NCBI GenBank assembly: GCA_031284475.1
Contig: JAISZV010000158.1
Location: 1-5,102 of the forward strand
DNA: 5,102 nt
From: Proteiniphilum sp.
Lineage (GTDB): Bacteria; Bacteroidota; Bacteroidia; Bacteroidales; Dysgonomonadaceae
Reading direction: 5' to 3'
The notes beneath the pieces were generated by a model. It was not told the DNA's origin, made no database searches, and saw nothing but the letters and a program-made list of their open reading frames with translations. This document shows positions 1-5,102 of this stretch, piece after piece (position 1 is the stretch's first letter; each line of letters opens with the position of its first letter). The position numbers and the translations under genes are program-made.

Positions 1-298
1 GGTTATATATTGATTGCGAGTAGAAAATTACCGAACTATTCTTTAACGTTGTGTATTTGCATCCGAATGGATGTATTAAGGGTGGGGAAAGATTTTCACG
101 ATTAGCTTTTACGTAATTATAATGTATTTCTCCTTGCGGATAAAAGGCTTTTTCGTATTTTATATAATGCTGGTATTTTCCGGTATCAACTTTACACTTT
201 TGCGGCAACCGGATACTTGATGTAATGATATAATTATCAATAAGTAAATAATTGAGTGTGAAAAAGTTTTATTAATTTAAAAAGGAAGGAGCTTCACA
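1..298. other. AT-rich non-coding region upstream of the HU-like ORF
   Basis: I see no credible coding sequence on either strand, and the base composition is clearly more AT-rich than the genes downstream. Visible structures are small. One is a 7-bp hairpin with one G-T pair (arms 58-64 and 69-75, loop GAAT). Another is an AT-rich palindrome, TGATA-TAAT-TATCA, at 226-239. A 5-bp inverted pair GTATC/GATAC lies at 183-187 and 212-216. None is followed by a T-tract, so none looks like a terminator. The region presumably holds the promoter and 5' leader of the small gene at 299, but I cannot identify a convincing Bacteroidota promoter in it. Confidence 0.6.
282..291 (+). promoter_or_regulatory. 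Strong Shine-Dalgarno site for the HU-like ORF
   Basis: The purine run AAGGAAGGAG ends 7 bases before the ATG at 299 and supports that start. It stands out here because the starts at 650, 3511 and 4747 have no such sequence, which is normal for Bacteroidota, where initiation usually relies on AT-rich leaders. Confidence 0.65.
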
Positions 299-496
299 AT
301 GAAGTACAAGTTAACAGAGCGGGGAAATCCGCAAAATCCGGCGGCGGCAGGCAAGCTGTACGCCACGCCGGTAAATGACGGCAAAGTGTCGCAAAATGAA
401 ATAGCGGCGGAAATAGTGGGAATGTCGTCTCTTGCCCGCCTTGCGCAAGGCTATCGGAAACATTATCTTCGAGAAGGCGTAAACTACATACGGTAG
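299..496 (+). CDS. Truncated HU-like (HU-HIG-type) DNA-binding protein, probably a decayed copy
   Basis: This 65-residue ORF starts at an ATG with a strong ribosome binding site. Residues 2-14 (KYKLTERGNPQNP), followed by a K-LYATPV segment, a short G-K-V-S turn and an EIAAEIVGMSSLAR helix, resemble the N-terminus of the HU-related DNA-binding proteins common in Bacteroidales. Those proteins bend or coat DNA in the nucleoid and are usually about twice this length or more. After residue ~47 the similarity is lost and the ORF ends. The neighbouring frame at 441-482 reads LRKAIGNIIFEKA before a stop, which resembles the helix expected next. A small deletion or frameshift near 438-442 would explain this. 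No DNA-binding beta-arm is encoded. A terminator follows 7 bases after the stop, so the unit still looks transcribed. It could be a genuine short protein, but I favour a truncated pseudogene-like copy. The family call rests on recalled resemblance, not on a search. Confidence 0.7.
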   Translation: MKYKLTERGNPQNPAAAGKLYATPVNDGKVSQNEIAAEIVGMSSLARLAQGYRKHYLREGVNYIR

Positions 497-503
497 TAAG
501 AAA

Positions 504-538
504 AACCTCCGGTTGGGGTATGTCTCCAACCGGAGGTT
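504..538 (+). terminator. Intrinsic terminator after the HU-like ORF
   Basis: There is a perfect 13-bp inverted repeat, AACCTCCGGTTGG (504-516) and CCAACCGGAGGTT (526-538). One G-T and one G-C pair inside it can shrink the loop to 5 bases. A T-rich stretch (GTTGTTTCATTTG) follows, interrupted by other bases. The left flank is AAA preceding the stem, so on the minus strand the hairpin is followed by a T run and could also work in that direction. It lies 7 bases after the TAG of the small ORF and about 50 bases before the putative cysS promoter, separating the two units. Confidence 0.88.
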
Positions 539-587
539 GTTGTTTCATTTGTTATTTGAATCTGCCAAGGCCAAGAAAAAAACTTAC

Positions 588-621
588 TTTGCTGATAATA
601 TCACTTAAATTTGTATTTTTG
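588..621 (+). promoter_or_regulatory. Putative Bacteroidota-type promoter for cysS
   Basis: TATTTTTG at 614-621 matches the -7 consensus TAnnTTTG exactly. It lies 28 bases upstream of the cysS ATG, just after the terminator. A TTTG at 588-591 could be the -33 element, but the 22-base spacer is slightly long. A second exact match, TAAATTTG, abuts it at 606-613, so the true -7 element is ambiguous. Assigned from sequence only. Confidence 0.45.
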
Positions 622-649
622 TCTTTCTTAAAAAAGTTATCATTACATT

Positions 650-2128
650 ATGAGCGAAGAAAAGGCAAAAAGGTTGACCATTTACAACACACTCAGCAGG
701 ACGAAAGAGCCTTTTGAACCGCTGCATTCCCCTTTTGTGGGCATGTATGTGTGCGGGCCTACTGTCTATAACGATATACATCTGGGGAATTGCCGTACCT
801 TTATCTCCTTCGATATGATATACAGGTATTTGCTCCACCTCGGTTACAAGGTGCGTTATGTGCGCAACATCACCGACGCCGGCCACTTAGAGGGCGACCG
901 GGATGAGGGCGACGATAAGTTTGCCAAAAGGGCCAAACTGGAACAGCTTGAACCTATGGAAATCGTACAGAAATACACGCTCGGATTCCATGAGGTGTTG
1001 GCGCTCTTCAACACGCTCCCCCCAAGCATAGAACCGACCGCTACCGGGCATATCATTGAGCAGATTGAAATGATCAAAAAAATTATAACCGAGGGGTTTT
1101 CCTATGAAACAAACGGCTCCGTTTATTTCGATGTGCAGAAATACGGCAAAAAATATGACTACGGCCAGCTCACCAACCGGAAACCGGAAGAGCTGCTGGA
1201 AGGTACGCGCGAGTTGGGCGGACAGGACGAAAAGCGGGGCCGCCTCGACTTCGCCCTCTGGATAAAAGCGAAACCGGAAACCCTGATGCAGTGGCCGTCG
1301 CCATGGGGATGGGGATTTCCCGGCTGGCATATAGAATGTTCGGCGATGAGTACAAAATACTTAGGTACGACCTTCGATATACACGGCGGCGGAATGGATC
1401 TACAAGCAACCCACCATACCAACGAAATCGCCCAATCGAAAGCCTGCAATCATACGTCGCCCGCAAAATATTGGATGCACACCAATATGCTGACGGTGAA
1501 TGGCGTGCGGATGTCCAAAACGGCGGGCAACGGCTTCCTGCCGCGGGAACTGTTCAGCGGCGATCATCCGCTGCTCGAACGGGGTTATTCCCCCATGACG
1601 GTACGGTTTTTTATGGCGCAATCGCATTACAGGAGTACGCTCGACTTCTCCAACGAAGCGTTGCAGGCGGCTGAGAAAGGATATAAAAAGTTGATGGAGA
1701 GCTTATCGGTATTAGAGAAATTATCTCCCTCGGCGGCCTCTTCGGTGGATATTGCCGAACTGCAGGAAAAATGCTATGCCGCCATGAACGATGATTTCAA
1801 CAGCCCTATATTGATTGCCCACCTGTTCGACGGGGTGCGGATCATTAATTCCGTCAACGACAAAAAAGAGACCCTTACTGCGTCCGGCCTGGAAACGCTC
1901 AAAGAGCTGATGCATACCTTTATTTTTGATGTGCTGGGACTGCGCGACGAATCAAAAAGCATGGGCGGAAGCGATGTGACGGAAGGGTTAATGAAATTGA
2001 TCATCGATATACGCAAATCGGCGCGGGAAAACAAAGACTGGAGCACATCCGACAAGATCCGCGATGAACTGAAAGCGATTGGCATAGAGATAAAAGATAC
2101 CAAAGAGGGCGTGGAATGGAGAATTTAA
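650..2128 (+). CDS. cysS: Cysteinyl-tRNA synthetase (CysRS, class I)
   Basis: This cytoplasmic enzyme charges tRNA-Cys with cysteine using ATP. The 492-residue length is slightly above the ~460 usual for the family. The Rossmann catalytic domain shows the HIGH-type motif as HLGN (residues 44-47) and the KMSKS loop as RMSKT followed by AGN (287-294). The expected zinc ligands that select cysteine are Cys35, Cys230 (in GWHIECSAMS), His255 and Glu259 (in HHTNEIAQS). The GGGMDL segment at 246-251 is also typical. A helical DALR-type anticodon-binding region covers roughly 335-470, with the conserved MNDDFNSP at 379-386, and the C-terminus ends in GVEWRI, a family hallmark. No Shine-Dalgarno is visible. 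The ATG at 650 gives a normal N-terminus, with the YNTLSRTKEPFEP strand in place. The stop overlaps the next gene by 13 bp, suggesting co-transcription. The RMSKT form is a conservative variant of KMSKS and does not suggest loss of activity. Identification is secure. Confidence 0.98.
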   Translation: MSEEKAKRLTIYNTLSRTKEPFEPLHSPFVGMYVCGPTVYNDIHLGNCRTFISFDMIYRYLLHLGYKVRYVRNITDAGHLEGDRDEGDDKFAKRAKLEQLEPMEIVQKYTLGFHEVLALFNTLPPSIEPTATGHIIEQIEMIKKIITEGFSYETNGSVYFDVQKYGKKYDYGQLTNRKPEELLEGTRELGGQDEKRGRLDFALWIKAKPETLMQWPSPWGWGFPGWHIECSAMSTKYLGTTFDIHGGGMDLQATHHTNEIAQSKACNHTSPAKYWMHTNMLTVNGVRMSKTAGNGFLPRELFSGDHPLLERGYSPMTVRFFMAQSHYRSTLDFSNEALQAAEKGYKKLMESLSVLEKLSPSAASSVDIAELQEKCYAAMNDDFNSPILIAHLFDGVRIINSVNDKKETLTASGLETLKELMHTFIFDVLGLRDESKSMGGSDVTEGLMKLIIDIRKSARENKDWSTSDKIRDELKAIGIEIKDTKEGVEWRI

Positions 2129-3456
2129 AGAAACGAGCGACATTCGCCTCAAAGATCGGCGTAGTGGCTGCGGCTGCGGGATCGGCCATAGGGCTGGGTA
2201 ACATCTGGCGTTTCCCGAGCCAGACAGCCGACAGCGGAGGCGCTATTTTTATCCTGGTATATATCGGCTGTATCTTGTTTTTCGGAATACCGCTCATGGT
2301 GAGCGAGTTTCTGGTGGGAAGAGCCTCGCGGGCCAATACCGCCGGCGCCTATCACAAACTGGCGCCCGGTACGCAATGGAAATGGGTAGGCAGGCTGGGA
2401 GTGCTCACGGGATTTGTCATCATGGGTTTTTATATGGTTGTATGCGGTTGGACGCTCGTCTATTTCTTCCAGTCGCTTTCCGGGCATCTCTCCGGGGTGA
2501 CCGACTTCACGGCCAACTTCACGGCCTTGCAGGACAATCACGTGAAACAGATCGGCTGGATGATCGTATTCACATTTCTGACTACATTTTTTATCCTGTC
2601 GGGCGTGAAGAAAGGAATTGAACGATCTGCCAAGATTCTGATGCCGCTGCTCTTCCTGCTGCTTGTTATACTGGCCATCCGCGCCATCACGCTCGACGGC
2701 GCTGTTGAGGGCCTCAACTTCCTTTTCAAACCCGATCTGGCGCATGTAAAACCAACCGTTTTTCTCGATGCAATGGGGCAGTCATTCTTTTCCCTCTCCA
2801 TCGGCATGGGATGCATGGTCACCTACGGCTCTTACTTCAATGACAAGACGCCCCTCGTGAAAACATCGGTGCAGGTTTCCGTGCTCGATACGCTGGTGGC
2901 TGTTCTTGCCGGCATGGTCATCTTTCCGGCGGCATTCGCGCTGACCGCAAACCACGGAACTATTGTGGACAGCTTAGTGGCCGGCGGCCCGGGACTGCTC
3001 TTTATCACACTGCCGGAGTTGTTCAACCAAATGCCCGGATCAATGATCTGGAGCGCACTTTTCTTTTGCCTGCTGGCGCTGGCTGCGCTTACCTCTACCA
3101 TTTCGCTGATGGAGGTAGTGACGGTATATATTCACGAGGAGTACCGTATTCCACGCAGGAGCAGCACCCTGCTCGTAGCCGTGGGGGTAATCGTTTTAGG
3201 CGTTATATCATCATTCTCCCCTTCATTCTTTAACTTTCTCGACGTTTCTTCCGCCAAATTTATGCTGCCCATAGGCGGTTTTTTCATCTCTCTTTTCGTG
3301 GGCTGGCGTCTCGACCGGCAACTTGTATATGCGCAACTCACCAACGAAGGGGCGCTGAAATTCGGCGTCGGGTTCCTGAAAACCTATATATTCCTGTTGC
3401 GCTATGTGGCTCCCATTGCCATATTGGCCATTTTTATCTATGGCCTGGCCGCATAA
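2116..3456 (+). CDS. Sodium-dependent amino acid transporter, neurotransmitter:sodium symporter (NSS/SNF, LeuT-fold) family
   Basis: This inner-membrane secondary transporter probably imports amino acids with Na+. At 446 residues with about 11 hydrophobic segments (roughly 12-30, 41-62, 92-122, 147-163, 172-192, 214-238, 252-276, 307-338, 350-368, 379-397, 425-444), it fits the 11-TM bacterial type (Tyt1, MhsT), which lacks TM12. TM1 carries the signature GSAIGLGNIWRFP (22-34) with its unwound region. TM6 carries FFSLSIGMG (224-232). TM8 carries ALTSTIS (324-330), whose Thr326 and Ser327 match the LeuT Na2 ligands Thr354 and Ser355. By hand alignment Asn29 and Ser226 match the Na1 ligands Asn27 and Thr254, and Asp258 takes the place of Asn286. 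The GMG triplet (230-232) resembles MhsT-like transporters of hydrophobic or aromatic amino acids, but the substrate is not determined. The start lies inside the end of cysS, with an AAAGAGGG run 7 bases upstream that could serve as ribosome binding site. The family is certain; the substrate is unknown. Confidence 0.95.
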   Translation: MENLKKRATFASKIGVVAAAAGSAIGLGNIWRFPSQTADSGGAIFILVYIGCILFFGIPLMVSEFLVGRASRANTAGAYHKLAPGTQWKWVGRLGVLTGFVIMGFYMVVCGWTLVYFFQSLSGHLSGVTDFTANFTALQDNHVKQIGWMIVFTFLTTFFILSGVKKGIERSAKILMPLLFLLLVILAIRAITLDGAVEGLNFLFKPDLAHVKPTVFLDAMGQSFFSLSIGMGCMVTYGSYFNDKTPLVKTSVQVSVLDTLVAVLAGMVIFPAAFALTANHGTIVDSLVAGGPGLLFITLPELFNQMPGSMIWSALFFCLLALAALTSTISLMEVVTVYIHEEYRIPRRSSTLLVAVGVIVLGVISSFSPSFFNFLDVSSAKFMLPIGGFFISLFVGWRLDRQLVYAQLTNEGALKFGVGFLKTYIFLLRYVAPIAILAIFIYGLAA

Positions 3457-3463
3457 CGGGGCG

Positions 3464-3491
3464 GTTGAAAGAGAAAAAAGTATTATTTTTG
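3464..3491 (+). promoter_or_regulatory. Putative promoter for aroA and downstream genes
   Basis: TATTTTTG at 3484-3491 matches the Bacteroidota -7 consensus TAnnTTTG and is identical to the element before cysS. The -33 part is weaker (GTTG at 3464-3467, 16-base spacer). Transcription from here would begin around 3496-3500, giving a very short leader before the ATG at 3511. No terminator hairpin is visible between the transporter stop and this point, so read-through from the cysS unit is also possible. Confidence 0.42.
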
Positions 3492-3510
3492 TATACTATT
3501 TCATACTAAT

Positions 3511-4740
3511 ATGCCATTACAATATAAAATATCTCCACCGGACGCCCTTCGCACTACCGTGCAGCTTCCCGCATCCAAAAGTATAAGTAACAGGGCGCTC
3601 ATCCTGAATGCCCTGAGTTTGAGTTCATATCCCATCAAGAACCTGTCCGACTGCGAAGACACGCAAGCGCTTATAGACGCATTCAATTCCAAATCCAACC
3701 AGTTCGATATAAAGGCAGCCGGTACCGCCATGCGTTTCCTTACAGCCTTTCTGGCCGGAATGGAAGGCGAATGGATTATCAAAGGCTCCAAGCGGATGCA
3801 CGAAAGGCCCATTTATCCGTTGGTAGATACGCTCATTGCCTTAGGAGCCGGAATCGACTATCTGGAAAAAGAGGGATATCCTCCCCTGAAAATAAAGGGA
3901 AGAAGGTTGAAAGGGGGTGAGGTCTACCTTTCGGGCAATATCAGTTCGCAATTCATCTCCGCTTTGCTGATGATAGCTCCCCTGATGGAAAACGGGTTGA
4001 TAATGCATATCGAAAATGAGATTGTATCAAAACCTTACATCCGGCTTACCCTGAGCATGATGGAAAAATGCGGAGTACAGGCTAAGTGGGATGGCAACAA
4101 CATCGCCGTGAAACCGCAAATGTATAATGCGGTGGAGTTTACGGTGGAACCGGACTGGACTGCCGCTTCCTACTGGTATGAAATGGCGGCCCTTATCCCC
4201 GGCGCGGAAGTAACGCTAAAGGGATTGAAGAAAAACAGCCTTCAGGGCGACGCCAATGTAACCAACCTGTTCGGCGACCTGGGGGTTACTACGGAATTTC
4301 TGCCGGAAGGCGTCATCATCAGGAATACAAAAAAGAGAACCCAGAAATTTTTCCACAATTTTGTCAACGAACCGGATTTGGCGCAAACGTTTGCAGCCAC
4401 TTGTTGCTTTATGGGTAAGCCGTTTCTTTTCTCCGGTATTCAAAGCCTGAAGATAAAAGAAACGGACAGGGTGGCCGCACTGATCAACGAATTGAAGAAG
4501 CTGGGCTATCTGCTCAAAGAAACGGAGATCGGGATGCTCGAATGGGACGGAGAACGTTGCTTGCCGAAAAAAGAACCGGCCATAGACACCTACGACGACC
4601 ACCGGATGGCGATGTCGCTGGCTCCGGGCGCTATTGTTTCCGGCTCGCTCATCATCAACAACCCTAAAGTGGTATCAAAATCCTATCCCGATTTCTGGAA
4701 CGATCTGAAACAGGCGGGATTTACAATTGAGGAAAGGTAA
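3511..4740 (+). CDS. aroA: 3-phosphoshikimate 1-carboxyvinyltransferase (EPSP synthase)
   Basis: This cytoplasmic enzyme joins shikimate-3-phosphate and phosphoenolpyruvate to form EPSP, the sixth step of the shikimate pathway towards chorismate. At 409 residues it is slightly shorter than E. coli AroA (427). Conserved sites by hand alignment: the PASKSISNRAL strand with Lys23, Ser24 and Arg28 (substrate phosphate); AAGTAMRFL (69-77, PEP/glyphosate loop); HERP with Arg99; SSQFISALL (145-153, shikimate phosphate); EPDLAQT with the presumed base Asp289; KETDR (316-320) with Glu317 and Arg320; YDDHRMAMS (361-369) with Arg365; and SKSYPDFW (389-396) with Lys390. The loop keeps the glycine equivalent to E. 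coli Gly96 but has Phe76 where E. coli has Pro101. All active-site positions are present, so it should be functional. It is preceded by a 54-bp gap with a promoter-like element and followed after 6 bp by a small membrane-protein gene, probably in one operon. Confidence 0.97.
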   Translation: MPLQYKISPPDALRTTVQLPASKSISNRALILNALSLSSYPIKNLSDCEDTQALIDAFNSKSNQFDIKAAGTAMRFLTAFLAGMEGEWIIKGSKRMHERPIYPLVDTLIALGAGIDYLEKEGYPPLKIKGRRLKGGEVYLSGNISSQFISALLMIAPLMENGLIMHIENEIVSKPYIRLTLSMMEKCGVQAKWDGNNIAVKPQMYNAVEFTVEPDWTAASYWYEMAALIPGAEVTLKGLKKNSLQGDANVTNLFGDLGVTTEFLPEGVIIRNTKKRTQKFFHNFVNEPDLAQTFAATCCFMGKPFLFSGIQSLKIKETDRVAALINELKKLGYLLKETEIGMLEWDGERCLPKKEPAIDTYDDHRMAMSLAPGAIVSGSLIINNPKVVSKSYPDFWNDLKQAGFTIEER

Positions 4741-4746
4741 TTTATT

Positions 4747-4998
4747 ATGCAAAGTTTACTCCTTTTCATAGGTATTATCCTCTTTTTTATAGTGGCGCTC
4801 ACCGTTTCCAACTACCTGCAACGCAGGAAGGGAAACAACAAAGAGCGCGAAGCGACTCCCCCCTGCATAGACCTGGGAGGAAGCGGCTGCTGCGGCGCAC
4901 ACGAAGTGTGTGAACGGGACAGCCTGATGGCTGCTTTTACAGAAGAACCGGAGTATTTCGACGACGACGAGGAGGAGGAACTCGACCAAAACGAATGA
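4747..4998 (+). CDS. Small single-pass membrane protein with a Cys/His cluster and acidic tail
   Basis: This protein has 83 residues. Residues ~3-20 form one hydrophobic segment followed by QRRKG, which by the positive-inside rule puts the rest in the cytoplasm. The soluble part contains Cys40, then GCCGAHEVCE with Cys48, Cys49, His52 and Cys55, and ends in a strongly acidic stretch (66-83, including DDDEEEELD). Such a Cys/His cluster could bind a metal ion or Fe-S centre. I recall similar CCGAHEVC proteins in other Bacteroidales, some apparently with a longer C-terminus, but no described function. The gene starts 6 bp after aroA, and its TGA overlaps the ATG of the following ABC-type Zn/Mn permease gene (ATGA at 4995-4998), so the two are probably translationally coupled. 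This makes a role in metal handling attractive, but it is inference. There is no Shine-Dalgarno; the ATG chosen begins directly at the membrane segment. Confidence 0.85.
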   Translation: MQSLLLFIGIILFFIVALTVSNYLQRRKGNNKEREATPPCIDLGGSGCCGAHEVCERDSLMAAFTEEPEYFDDDEEEELDQNE

Positions 4999-5102
4999 AT
5001 ATCATCGAACTGCTTGATTACGCTTTTTTCCGCAATGCTTTGCTGGGCAGCTTTCTTGCAAGTATCGCCTGTGGCATGATCGGCGTTTATGTCGTCACAA
5101 AA
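4995..5102 (+). CDS. ABC-3 family metal (Zn2+/Mn2+) transporter permease, N-terminal part
   Basis: The first 36 codons are present and the gene runs off the window. The start MNIIELLDYAFFRNALLG, followed by SFLASIACGMIGVYVVTK, is typical of ZnuB/MntB/TroC-type permeases: a short amphipathic start with F-x-NALLG, then the first membrane helix ending in G-x-Y-V-V-T-[KR]. Such permeases form the membrane channel of an ABC importer that works with an ATPase and a binding protein, commonly for zinc or manganese. The metal cannot be decided from this fragment. The ATG lies inside the previous gene's stop codon (ATGA), indicating translational coupling with the Cys/His-cluster membrane protein. No other component of the transporter is in the window. 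Confidence 0.85.
   Translation, partial: MNIIELLDYAFFRNALLGSFLASIACGMIGVYVVTK

Noticed and set aside
142..152. AAAAG-G-CTTTT inverted repeat followed by T bases
   Set aside because: A one-base loop cannot form a stable hairpin and the stem is nearly all A-T, so it is not a credible terminator.
134..168. TTGCGG ... TATAAT resembling an E. coli type promoter
   Set aside because: The spacer is 23 bases, and the sigma factor of this phylum uses a different consensus; the match is expected in AT-rich DNA.
1..298. Possible RNA gene or riboswitch in the long leader
   Set aside because: Only short weak hairpins are visible and nothing resembles a known tRNA, rRNA or riboswitch core.
520..717. 65-codon + strand open frame spanning the terminator and the cysS start
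   Set aside because: It runs through the terminator stem and overlaps cysS in another frame, with no ribosome site or recognisable domain.
894..921. Acid-rich stretch in CysRS (GDRDEGDDKFAKRAKLE) as an unusual insertion
   Set aside because: The segment after NITDAGHLEGDRDEGDDK is a normal part of CysRS in this phylum, so it is not novel.
887..1330. 147-codon minus-strand open frame opposite cysS
   Set aside because: It is fully covered by the conserved catalytic region of cysS and has no recognisable motif of its own.
2149..2745. 198-codon open frame on the minus strand opposite the transporter gene
   Set aside because: It lies wholly inside a clear NSS-family gene, its translation is rich in charged residues with no recognisable domain, and it looks like a by-product of the codon usage of the real gene.

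Overview
The window looks like chromosomal DNA from a member of the Bacteroidota, most likely the order Bacteroidales. Evidence for this: the CysRS and AroA proteins have the sequence style of that phylum; most starts lack a Shine-Dalgarno sequence; the putative promoters match the Bacteroidota -7 element TAnnTTTG; and the first small gene begins like the HU-related DNA-binding proteins that are abundant in this group. The genus-level origin (for example a Dysgonomonas/Proteiniphilum-like organism) is a guess. All genes run on the + strand.

Positions 1-298 are AT-rich and hold no credible gene, only weak short palindromes. A small ORF follows (299-496) with an unusually strong ribosome binding site. 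It encodes the first ~45 residues of an HU-like (HU-HIG-type) protein and then diverges and stops early. Traces of the expected helix remain in another frame, so it is probably a decayed or truncated copy. A perfect 13-bp-stem intrinsic terminator (504-538) sits directly after its stop and insulates it from what follows.

From about 588 a new transcription unit seems to start. It contains cysS (cysteinyl-tRNA synthetase, 650-2128) and, overlapping its end by 13 bp, an 11-TM neurotransmitter:sodium symporter-family amino acid transporter (2116-3456). After a 54-bp gap holding a second promoter-like element come aroA (EPSP synthase, 3511-4740), a small membrane-anchored protein with a Cys/His cluster and an acidic tail (4747-4998), and, through an ATGA stop/start overlap, the beginning of an ABC-3 family Zn/Mn permease (4995 to beyond the window end).

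The first pair joins protein synthesis with amino acid uptake. The second group joins aromatic biosynthesis with metal uptake. The most intriguing part is the small Cys/His/acidic membrane protein, which is translationally coupled to the metal permease and could be an accessory metal-handling factor. The rest is ordinary housekeeping content, and I see no phage, IS, CRISPR or defence system.
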